DNA of 64,000 bases from Cordilura impudica. Lineage: Eukaryota; Arthropoda; Insecta; Diptera; Scathophagidae. The stretch is from assembly GCA_963682025.1 (NCBI GenBank), contig OY821521.1:169933165-169997164 (forward strand), written 5' to 3'. A model generated the notes under the pieces. It was not told where the DNA came from. It ran no database searches and saw only the letters and a program-made list of their open reading frames with translations. This document shows positions 1 through 9,646 of this stretch, one piece after another; position 1 is the stretch's first letter, and each line of letters starts with the position of its first letter. The position numbers were made by a program, and so were the translations under genes.

Positions 1-37
1 CAATAATGTTTTTTGAGTTTATATAATTAAATCTAAC

Positions 38-190
38 ACATTGTTTTCTGTAGAAAAGGTAAGACTTTAGCCAATTTAGAGTATTGGTAGTAAATCCCAT
101 TAGATATAATTTTTCTAGGAGAAGATTGTGATTAACTTTGTCAAAGGCTTTACTGAAATCAGTGTAAAAAACATCCGTTTGTTGACCGTT
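38..190 (-). pseudogene. Non-LTR retrotransposon reverse transcriptase fragment
   Basis: Read on the minus strand, about 50 codons stay open and spell a typical non-LTR (LINE) reverse transcriptase block: QTDVFYTDFSKAFDKVNH followed by LLLEKLYLMGF and LNWLKSYL. The FSKAFDKVNH stretch is RT motif A, with its catalytic Asp. There is no match on either side in the same frame after position 190, and the window edge cuts the other end. It is a decayed or truncated copy. The clade cannot be told from so little; the phrasing fits jockey/I-like elements of flies. Confidence 0.8.
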
Positions 191-1440
191 GTTAAATCCC
201 GCGATTTACTAAAGTCGTTAATTGCAGTTATACATTTCTCGTCCTAATAGATCATGAACCAGATAAAACAGTTCGATGTTTATAAAAAAAAATAATAAAA
301 GACATGTTTCATCGTTAAACGGATATTTATTAATTTTCAATATAGATTTCAAATAACGCCATAAAAAAAAAACAAATAAATACTTTGAATTCAGATTAGA
401 AAACCGTATTCGTTGTACTTGTTTGGGGGGGATTAATTAATTAATATTACTTTTACATAAATATTTTTTTTAATAATATTTTTTTTTTAAGTATATTTTG
501 TTTTTAAGAAATATAAATATACGTTTTTAGGAATAAGTTTAATAAATATTTAAGATATATTTTAAGCAATCATTTGGCAATGGAATAAAACATTATTGTG
601 TGTTAAATGAGTAGGAAGGAGCATAAAATCTAATTGACTCTCTTAATTGCACTGGAAAAAAGCTTAATTAAAAAAAATATCGTATTAAATATTTTTTTTT
701 TTGTTTTTTGCTTTACTAAATTAAACTATGAATGATTATGTATTATGCTAATATATATATTTAAATATTTATTTATTTTTTCAAATAATTTTGCTAAATT
801 AAAAACTAAACTTGATGTTTTCGCTACATGATAAATTATTGTACTCATTCTTGTAAGGTAATATTTTGTATTATTTTTTTTAAAATAGTTTAAGACTTCA
901 TTTTTTTCTAAACACCAATTCATTTTTTACAAAAAATAATTTTTAGTAAAACTATATTTTATTTTTTCAAATCAATTTCATTTGTTTTTTTTTTTCCAAA
1001 TTTTATATGATTATTAAAACTTTTTTAAATTTTTACTTTAAATTTGGTTTAGGGCCTGACGGACTTTATTGTTCTTGCTTGTTTTTTTTTAAATATTATT
1101 TGAAAAGTTTGAATTATTTTATGTCAATTAAAAAAATAATATTTTAAGTAAAAATTAAATTAATTTATTTTTTATAATTACTAATTTGATTTTTTTTTAT
1201 TAGAATTAAAAAAATTTGTTTTAATAAAAATTTTAGTTCTTTCTTTAATATCTTTGTAACTAAACTTTTTTGAAATAATCTTAAAAAAATATTTTTTTTT
1301 GTTAATTATGAATTTTGACATTTAAATTTTTTTCTTAATTTTTTTAAAGAAAAAATTTTGAATTTATATGTAAGTAGACTTTTTTGAAATAATCTTAATA
1401 TACATATATATAATCTTATTATATACATATATATGTATAT
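191..1440. other. AT-rich intergenic stretch
   Basis: Poly-A/poly-T rich DNA with no credible gene. The short open frames here have composition expected of chance in AT-rich DNA. A TA-rich microsatellite lies at about 1398-1442, just before the foldback element. Confidence 0.6.
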
Positions 1441-1443
1441 ATT

Positions 1444-3665
1444 GGCCCTTAATAAAAAAAGTGTTCAAACTCTCGGTCGCACCCCCTAGAAATATGCAAT
1501 TAGCAAAAAAATTTGATAAATACAAAGTTTTGGGCCAATTAAAAAACATTTAGAGGTGGCTCAACGCGATTGAAAATTTCAAGTATGTTTATATGGGGGA
1601 AATATGACTTTTTTTTCATATTTTACGAAAATTTAATTCTATAGTTTATTTTTTCCGACAAATTGTTATATAATTCGGGATCAGTATTAAATTATCTTTT
1701 CAAAAAGCTACAAAACTTCAAAATCGAATAAAAACTCGCCAAGAAATAGCAAATGCCCCAGACCACTTTTGAGCAAAAAAAAAAAAAAACGGTCATGAAA
1801 TTTGATGACATTTTTTTCAACTTTTAGATTTTAATTAAAGCCAATATTTTGTTTTAGTCTCTATACCTGTAAGTACTCAGATATGAAGTATTGTTTTATT
1901 ACAAAGTTGTTAACCTATTGCGCATTGAGACCGAAAATGGGACTTTTTTTTTTTTAAACTTTGAAAACTCCTATTTCAAGTTTTAAAAAATTTTCTTAAA
2001 CAAAATTTTAAAAAATGGATCCGGCGCTTTAAGATTTTGTTAAATACATGTTACAGATTAACTGTGTGAATTTTTAGGTAAATCCCTATCGCAGAATTTT
2101 TTTGACAAGGATTTTATTTTTGAGGATTTCGGGAAAAATGGTATTTTTGTAAAATATTCTGTAAATGTACTCTTTCTAGATACTTTATATCAAAAATTCA
2201 TCACTTTTCTACTTTCAAATGTTATAATTTATCTTAATAGCCTAGGGTTTCGAAAAAAAATAATATGACCCCATCAACCCTTTTGGAATTGGGGTCATAT
2301 AGGATGATTTAGTGTGCGATTCAAATTGTTTTCTGTAATCACTTACAACTTGCAATAAATATTGCTTTTCTTGTTCGTTCTTTGTTAATATTTTAGTATA
2401 CTCTTCAATCAATTTAACATCGCGTTCTGCTGTATCATTTACCACTTTTATTTTTGAAACCATATCACTTCCGATGGTCCGCTTTTAGTATTTTCAGTAT
2501 CATTCCAGTACAGAGGATCTTCACAATGTATTATTTTGATCCCAGGAGCACTGAAGGGTTAAATAATTAAAAATTAATCGAATTATTTTTCTTAAATTCT
2601 AAATAATGGGTTTCATCGAGTTTAATAGAAAAACTCTTTTTAGGTAATTTTTATTTAAAAATATCTTAAAATCCAAAGCTGGCCTTGGCAAATATGTAAT
2701 GGGTTAACGTTCTGGGATTTATCCTAAATTTTATGAACGAAAGTTCTACACATTTGGTTATTATATTTTGAGCGTCGCATCTAAAAATTCAACAGCACTT
2801 ACAAAATATTTGAATTTTTTTTAATAAATTGTCTTTTATTAGCTTGGGGTCATATGTGACCCCAACTCCATAAGGGTTAATGGGGTCATATTATTTTTTT
2901 CCGAAACCCTAGGCTATTAAGATAAAATATAACATTTAAAAGTAGAAAAGTGATGAATTTTTGATACAAAGTATTTAGAAAGATTACATTTACAGAATAT
3001 TTTACAAAAATCCCATTTTTCTCGAAATCCGCAGAAATAAAATCCTTGTCAAAAAAATTCTGGCATAGGGATTTACCTAAAAATTCACACAGTTAATCTG
3101 TAACATGTATTAACCAAAAGCTTAAAGTGCCAAATACATTTTTTAAAATTTTGCTTAAGAAAATTTTTTAAAACTTGAAAGAGGAGTTTTCACAATTTTA
3201 TCAAAAAATTTCTCATTTTCGTTCTCATATCTGAGTACTTCTAAGTATAAAGACAAAAAAAAAAAAAAAAATGATGGCTTTAAGCAATTTCTCAAAGTTG
3301 AAAAAAAATCCATCAAATTTCATGACCTAGATTTTTTTTTGGCACAAAAGTGGTCTGGGGCATTTGGTATTTCTTGGCGAGTTTTTATTAGATTTTTAAG
3401 TTTTATAGCTTTTTGAAAAGATAATTTAATACTGATCCCGAATTATATAACAACCATAGAACGAAATTTTTGCAAAATATGAAAAAAAGTTTTCCCCATA
3501 TAAACAGACACACTTGAAATTTTCAACCGCGTTGAGCCACCTCTAAATGTTTTTTGATTGGCCCCAAACTTTGTATTTCTCACTTTTTTTGCTATTCGCA
3601 TATTTCTAGGGGGTGCGACCGAGTGTTTGAACACTTTATTTCCCTCCATATTATGAAGGGCCACC
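1444..3665. mobile_element. Foldback element, family B, complete copy (about 2.2 kb)
   Basis: Two long inverted arms, about 1444-2250 and 2880-3665, are near reverse complements of each other. The left arm starts GGCCCTTAATA, then GTGTTCAAACTCTCGGTCGC and CCCCTAGAAATATGC; the right arm ends with the complements of these. The centre (about 2255-2880) carries a transposase-like coding fragment and shorter segments that begin or end at GGGTTAA, suggesting TTAA-targeting insertions. Partial copies with the same arm and centre lie near 23540-24961, 37775-39480 and 46576-48249. The architecture is seen directly; the superfamily is not identified. Confidence 0.8.
2242..2463 (-). pseudogene. Transposase-like protein fragment in family B centre
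   Basis: A 73-residue open frame contains KVVNDTAERDVKLIEEY, then ILTKNEQEKQYLLQVVSDYR. A second copy of the same segment is at 39090-39215 on the plus strand (KVVNNTAEHGVKLIEDY, ILTKNEQEKQYFLQVV), inside another family B element, so it is a real conserved piece and not chance. I recall similar VND-AERGV-LI phrases near the C-terminus of transposon-derived arthropod proteins but cannot check this. It is too short to be a working enzyme. Confidence 0.55.
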
Positions 3666-3702
3666 TTAATATATATAGGTTTTTTCAAAAAAGTATATAT
3701 AC

Positions 3703-4140
3703 CACTAAAAACTCGATTTGCGTCGTTTTCGAAGTTGCGTCGTTCTTTAATTTTCGTGATTTCAGAGTTGCGTCGTTAAAATTTTTATTTGCGTCGTAAA
3801 ATTTTTTATTTGCGTTGCTTAAATTTTATATAAAGGGGATTTCCCATCCCGTCGTTTTGATTTGCGTCGTTTTCGAAGTTGCGTCGTTCTTGAATTTGCG
3901 TGATGTCAGAGTTGCGTCGTTAAAATTTTTATTTGCGTCGTAAAATTTTTTATTTGCGTTGCTTAAATTTTATATAAAGGGGATTTCCCATTTAATTCTG
4001 TAGGAATGCAAGGAAATGTTTTATTTTAGTACTAATTAACAAAATATTTATGTATAGAAAAATTAATTTCGATTTGCGTCGTTTCGATTTGCGTCGTCTT
4101 TTTAGGGTCCCAATTAACGACGCAGATCGAGGTTTTAGTG
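3703..4140. mobile_element. TIR-bounded element with GCGTCGTT tandem repeats
   Basis: The stretch opens with CACTAAAAACTCGATTTGCG and closes with the complement of CACTAAAACCTCGATCTGCG, giving inverted ends of about 25 bp. Inside, a unit of about 144 bp (starts near 3715 and 3859) is repeated twice, rich in the octamer GCGTCGTT. It lies just outside the family B foldback. The ends recall pogo/Tigger-type MITEs, but that assignment is a guess. Confidence 0.55.
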
Positions 4141-4628
4141 TATATTTATATATATTTACAGTGGGTGACAATATGACAAAATCCTATATTATCCAATTTT
4201 GTTTTTTAATAATTTCTCGTTAAATCCTAAAATTATGTATTTTTTTTTTCGGCGAAACCACTCTTTGGTGTGTTTAAAAGATAATAAATTTGTAAAAAAA
4301 AATACAATTAAGAAAAAAAATAGATAAACGAGAAAAAAATATTTTTTTAGTGATGACAAAACAATGGAAAGTTTTAAAATTCTGTACCAAAGTTGATTAA
4401 AAAAATAAAAATAGAAGATGGTATAAAAGAAAATGTATAAAATCTTAATCGTTATTTAAATATTTATAGTTTCTTACATTTTCTTTCAACTGTTTTCCAA
4501 ACACAATTGGATTTTTCAATGTTTTAATCTTATAATTAATTATTATAAAATAATGGCAAGAATAAAGTTTTGTGAAGCGTTAAAAACCAAAAAAATATAT
4601 GATTTTTACTGTAAAAAACAATTTGTTA

Positions 4629-5722
4629 GGACGAGGCCATGCAATGAGCGGCAAAGCGGCGAGTTTGAGCGGCAAGTGGCTTATTACTGAGCGTCATTTC
4701 TGAGCGGTTAGTTGGCAAAATGCCATTGTCAATGTTATTATTTATTACTAATATAAAAAGTTTTTACAATATAAGCAAAATATTTTCACTATTTTATGAT
4801 TTTTATTTATGTATGACTACATTTCAACCTTTTTAACTTTTTATCGATTGAAAAACAACACAAAAATAGTTGTCGTTAAAGGTGCTATTACATGATATGT
4901 TTTTTACATATGTACTGTCAAATTTTCCCACAACAAAAGTTGTACACATCGTGTGATACATATGAAACATTGTTTATGTACAATACATGAAGAAAGTCAC
5001 ATGTACATTTTTCAATTAAAACAGGTTCTATTTCTGCATGACAAACATATGAAAATACAACACTGCTTGTGGCGAAAGAAAATCAGAGTAAATTTTAAAG
5101 ATTAATATTGAAAGAAAAATAAATTGTTTTGTATTAATTAACAATTAAAAAATATATAACCTTTTTTAACAATAAATTTTTGTAAATTTACAAATTAAAT
5201 CAGCTGTTTACATTTAGAGGTTATGTCATACGGAAATACATATGCACGTGTGATAGCAAAAATTATGAATCGTATGTAAAACACAATTTTGACAGACATG
5301 AGGAATTTCATATGGATAAAAAAAGTGACAGTACATATGTAAAAAACACTTCGTGTAATAGCACCTTAAGATAAAAACAACAGCTGACTTTAGCAATAGC
5401 GAATATCGTTTAAAAATTTTACTGAATACCAAAATCGATAATTTTGTCGTTTTCTTTTTCTAACGAATCAATTATCGTGAAAAAGAAGTTACTGAATCGC
5501 GCTACAGATTGACAAAATAAAGAAAAGCTATTTTTTTTGCCATTTTTATTTTTGCCCCTCAGAAAACAACTAAAAATTAGAACAAGTTCTATTCCTGAGC
5601 GGTGCCGCTTAAACGGTCAGAAATGCCGCTCATTGTGTGGCCAATTCAGTAGTATTTCATATGTTTTAATTTTTTTCCGCTCATCGCTCTGCCGCTTTGC
5701 CGCTCATTGCGTGGCCTCGGCC
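4629..5722. mobile_element. Non-autonomous PIF/Harbinger-type element
   Basis: TTA occurs directly before the left end (4626-4628) and directly after the right end (5723-5725), the 3-bp duplication typical of PIF/Harbinger. The inverted ends begin GGMCGAGGCCA and continue GCAATGAGCGGCAAAGCGGC on both sides. Extra GAGCGG copies sit inside each end (around 4650-4705 and 5596-5700). No transposase is seen. It is inserted in the Tc1 relic 4159-5976 and itself contains the MITE at 4879-5367. Confidence 0.7.
4879..5367. mobile_element. MITE with AAGGTGCTATTACA ends
   Basis: Inverted ends of about 45 bp: AAGGTGCTATTACATGATAT then TTTTTTACATATGTACTGTC on the left, and their complement on the right (AAGGTGCTATTACACGAAGT). 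TTAA overlaps both boundaries, so the target may be TTA or TTAA. No coding content. Nested in the Harbinger-type element. Confidence 0.65.
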
Positions 5723-5743
5723 TTAGAAATATCTATGAGTAAA

Positions 5744-5960
5744 TCCATAATTCCAAAAATTATCAAGATATATCGTGACGGAATGCCACGTAAACGAGGC
5801 TGATCTTGGTTGTGATCGTACTTGGAAGAAATCACTAATATCAAAGAAAAAGAACATATGAACTGATCAAGACGGAATTTGAATGCTGTTCTCTTTTCAG
5901 ATGAGTCCAAGGTTAATTTAGAGGCATTGATGGAAGAAAAAAAAATTTTCTTAAAAATTT
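5744..5960 (+). pseudogene. Tc1-like transposase fragments
   Basis: Broken reading frames on the plus strand give IIKIYRDGMPRKRG and, about 100 bp later, NAVLFSDESKVNLEAL. FSDESK is the second catalytic Asp block of Tc1 transposases. The remainder of the gene is missing or displaced by the nested element. It belongs to the relic bounded at 4159 and 5976. Confidence 0.6.
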
Positions 5961-5976
5961 CCATTGTCACTCACAG

Positions 5977-6544
5977 TATATGAAAAAAATATATATATAT
6001 AAATATTTATAAAATTAGTTATCAATTTACAAAAAGTTCCAATAAAATATTAATTTTTTTTAACAAAAACTTCTAATTTCTTTGTAAAACTAATAAACTT
6101 TTTTGAAATAATCTTCAAAAAAAAAAAAATTTTTTTTTTATTAATTATGAATTTGAAATTTAAATTTTTGAGAAAAAAAGTTATGGAATTGGTGTATTAT
6201 TATTTTTTTTTCAGGAGGGGTTTATTATCATTGACTTGTGTTAGTATTCGCTCTTCTATTAAATATCATTAATATTAATGTCTTTAAATTTTTCTTTTTA
6301 GGATGTGCGATTAATCGACCAATAAAATAAATTGTTTAATCAAAATCCTGTTTAATAAAATTAAATTAATCGAAATTTATGAGTAGTGGAATTCTATAAT
6401 TTTTTAAATTCACAATTCATTGATTGTCAATTTATTACCGAAATTGGTAATTGCACTCAAGACTTTTGGAATTAATTGTATGAATAAAGGGGGGGTGAGC
6501 TTTTAAAAGCGAAAAAAAACGTATTTTCATAATTACATACGTAC
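5977..6544. other. AT-rich spacer
   Basis: No gene seen. It holds poly-A/T runs and, at 6299, a TAGGATGTGCGATTAATC end that pairs with its complement at 9621. Confidence 0.5.
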
Positions 6545-7735
6545 ATATAGTATAACATTTGCAGAATCTTTGAAGAAATTTTCAATTCAAAATTTTAATA
6601 AATAAGTCCGTGACAGCGAATTTCCGGAGCCGCCTCGACAAAAAGTTGTTTTGCGGTGAACATCATAACTCGTTACAGGATCATGTGAAATAAAAAAAAT
6701 CGAAATGCGTTTAAAATGTAATTAGTCCAATTCTAAACAAAAATTCCGCATGAAATTTCTCACTTCTCCCTTTTCCCCTATTATGAATAAAAATTCCTTC
6801 GGAAAAAAGTAATTCTATGGACTTGAATTTGGATTTTTCCTTCAAAAAGTTTCCCTTGCAAAACAGACGGGAGTTTACATAAAAATGTAAAAAGTATTTT
6901 GATAAAACAAAATTTAAATAAAAAAAATTAATATTTTATTGTTCTTGTAGGTTGAAGACGACAAATAATAAAGCACAACTTCAACTTTTGTTAACTTTAA
7001 TGAAATCCAGTTCAGGCATTGATTGCGTTTTCCATAGATTCAGCCCGCAATTGACTTCTAGCAATCTTTTAGCTATTTCGTTGTTGTTATTCTACAACAT
7101 AAATTTCCTCCACAAGTGCTCGCATCATAGCTATGCTATTCATTTTTTATTTAATTTTTTTTTTAAATAAATTTATGTTCGTTTGCACACACAAAAAAAA
7201 ATAGAAAATTAATTATCAATAAACAAAAACAACTGGCTTCGAAATTCGATGATGCCACTTATTAATTTTTTTTTTTGTTCATGCGGAATTTATAATTGGA
7301 GGATTTTTTCATAATTGGACTGAATATGTCTCCCGAGGTAATCACGAAGAGTTTTTTTCAGCTTTTTGAACTGAAAAACGCGATTTTTGCTATCAAAATT
7401 TCGGTGGATTTGTTATTAAAACATGGGGAAGAAAATGGAAAATTAAAAAAAAAAAACTTCGTGGTTACCTGGTGAATTATGTGTAGAAATAGTGTGTAAA
7501 AAGAATCGGTTCAGTAGATTTTTAGTTATGATGTTCACGGACTTCAAACATGTAATTTGCGACAAAATCGATCTGTTTTTTAAAAACTATACGATATACC
7601 GTATGAGGCCGGTCGCTGGAAACGCTGTATCTTCTTTTGTTTTGTTCCGATTTACTTGAAATTTTGATACAACAGTCTCGGCATGTTGTAAATTCAGAAA
7701 AAAATGCAAAAAAAAAGGTTTTAAAACCTAACCCC
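6545..7735. repeat. Dispersed repeat family E, copy 1
   Basis: The left part (TAAGTCCGTGACAGCGAAT, then GTTGTTTTGCGGTGAACATC) and right part (CTTCGTGGTTACCTGG to TATGAGGCCGGTCG and GGTTTTAAAACCT) match the copy at 59515-59880 closely. In copy 1 the two parts are separated by a MITE (6720-7321) and about 130 further bases. No protein is encoded that I can recognise. Confidence 0.6.
6720..7321. mobile_element. MITE family F, copy 1
   Basis: The left end reads AGTCCAATTCTAAACAAAAA then TTCCGCATGAA; the right end is the complement of AGTCCAATTATGAAAAAATC and TTCCGCATGAAC. A related, shorter element is at 36957-37184. It interrupts repeat family E. The open frames inside are short and unlike any family I know. 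Confidence 0.5.
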
Positions 7736-8052
7736 CCGACCTTCCTTAATTTATTAAGTGGATTATTATTATTTTTTTTGTTTCAAAATTTGTGTAGTTT
7801 TAAATTATTTTAGCTGTTAATTGATAAATAACAATTAGTTGCTATTTTCTGATTAATAAATTGAGCGATTGATTAAATCATCAATGTGATTAAATAAAAA
7901 TTACATTATAAAAATTCAAATATACGTGTTAAGTTTAAAGGTTTAAAATTATTTAAATTCAAATACTAATTAATAAAATAATATAAAATCTAATTGTTTA
8001 TATTAAAAAATAAAAACTACTAAATCATGATAACAATTAAATTGCCAAGATA

Positions 8053-9075
8053 ATATCTGTGGTCACTAGCGAGAACCGCCTAAGTCGACTTAAGAATGAT
8101 TTGAGTTATGTATGTTGTCATATTCTAACTAACAACGCTTTATATTTTCGTGAAATCCCCATGTCTCTAACACTGTTTTTTATATTTATATAAAAAGTTA
8201 TTTTCTCAACAGCATGATTTCCATATTCTACTAAAAAAACTTTATATCTACATAAAATCCCCATTTCTCTAGCACTGTTTTTTAAAAAGATATTAATAAA
8301 AATATACTGACCTAAGCCGTAATGAAGCCACATAACATTTATATAAAAAGTTATTTTTCTCGAAAGCGTGATTTTCGAGATTTCGAGTGAAATCTAGCTC
8401 ATTTTTACTAGATTTCCCATACAAAACAAAATCTTGCTCGTTACTAGATTTGTGCAAAATCTCCCAAAATCTTGTTAAACTTGGGCACTACCAAATGATA
8501 CTAATGTATTTTTTTAATATTGTAGTAGAAAATTACAACGCAGTGACTGAAAAATTAACATTTAAAAACAAAAGCAAACAAGTTGAATAAAAAGGAAATG
8601 AAATGTTAATTATTAACAAAAAAAATTACGAATCTATAAAATAAAAATATTTAGTATTTGCAAAGTTATAACTTTTATACTGACATGTGCCGCTTCCAAT
8701 CTGCTAAATAATGATTGTGGAAAATGAATTTGCTTTTGCTGTTCAAACAATACATTTAACAAATGCTAATTTTTTTTCGCAAAATTTCTATTTCAGTTTG
8801 GGCTTTTTTCATTTTTGATGCATAATATAATTATGAAATCTGTTCCTTTTTAGCATATTCCATATTTCCATTTTCCTATTGTTTTGTTTATTTTTGGTAT
8901 TTCTAGTTTATTATATGTTTTATTTTATTGTTGTGGAAACAAAATCTCACTAACTGTCAAAAAAGTTAGATATGTAAACGGTATAGATTTTGAAATAGAT
9001 TTCAACTAAAATCTACTAGATTTTCCTCAGATGTAAACGCACTATTAGGCGGTTAATGCTTGTGACCACAGATAT
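8053..9075. mobile_element. Inverted-repeat element, ATATCTGTGGTCAC ends
   Basis: ATATCTGTGGTCACTAGC with AACCGCCTAA at the left is mirrored at the right end (ATATCTGTGGTCACAAGC with AACCGCCTAA). The interior has no gene. It contains a tandem duplication of about 100 bp near 8140-8330 and, close to the right end, TAGTGCGTTTACATCTGAGG, which resembles the ends of the MITE at 51122-51644. Confidence 0.55.
8140..8330. repeat. Tandem duplication, about 102-bp period
   Basis: AAATCCCCATGTCTCTAACACTG near 8153 recurs as AAATCCCCATTTCTCTAGCACTG near 8255, with related flanking sequence (TATATAAAAAGTTATTTTCT appears again after the second unit). Confidence 0.6.
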
Positions 9076-9400
9076 TCAAGTTCATATACTCATTACACTT
9101 AATCAATACTTTATTAATCATAATTCCAATTGATAAATTACTTAGACATGATTTAAGTTAATCATACCAAATGTTTCATTCTTCGAGTTGTTATTAATAT
9201 GGAATACTAGTTCACCAATTAAACATATGGTAAATCGTAATTCTGTTTGATTATTCGAGTCTTGATTAATAAATTTTGATTTCAATTTTTATTAATCATT
9301 TTATTTTTATTCAAATCCTGATTAATTTTAAATCAATACTTGATAATTCATAATTCTGTTTGATTATTCGTGTTGTGATTCATAAACTAATCATATTTTT

Positions 9401-9406
9401 TTTATT
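9401..9406 (-). terminator. Candidate poly(A) signal for EndoB SH3 isoform
   Basis: AATAAA on the minus strand about 240 nt beyond the EndoB stop codon. In such AT-rich DNA this hexamer is common, so the call rests mainly on position. Confidence 0.35.
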
Positions 9407-9646
9407 TTAATTTCTTAATAAATTTTAAAATTTTAATAATCTCGATTAACACTTAATTTAAGAAAAAAATTAGTTAATTCACAATAACAATTAAACTGAA
9501 CATAATAAATAAATTTCTTGATTAATTATTAATTAATACCTTAATAATCATAAATTCATTAATCAGTTAAACACGATTTGTATTAGCCAAAATATATGTT
9601 TGATTAATCGCATATTCCTAGTATATAAATACGTTTTATAATTGTA

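Larger units (their letters stand above)
4159..5976. mobile_element. Tc1-like element relic interrupted by a Harbinger-type element
   Basis: TA dinucleotides flank both ends (4157-4158 and 5977-5978). The left end reads CAGTGGGTGACAATATGAC and the right end reads, complemented, CTGTGAGTGACAATGG, an imperfect inverted repeat. A short N-terminal frame starts with MARIKFCEALKTKKIYDFY near 4553, and a transposase fragment with FSDESK lies at 5890-5960. The middle is taken up by the element at 4629-5722. Confidence 0.65.
6299..9621. repeat. Possible composite element with GATTAATC ends
   Basis: TAGGATGTGCGATTAATC at 6299 is matched, complemented, by TAGGAATATGCGATTAATC ending at 9621. The motif GATTAAT and variants recur many times just inside each end (6300-6370, 7840-8050 and 9085-9600), like transposase-binding subterminal repeats. 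No target duplication was found, and the interior is full of other insertions. It may be one old element or just an AT-rich repeat field. Confidence 0.3.
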
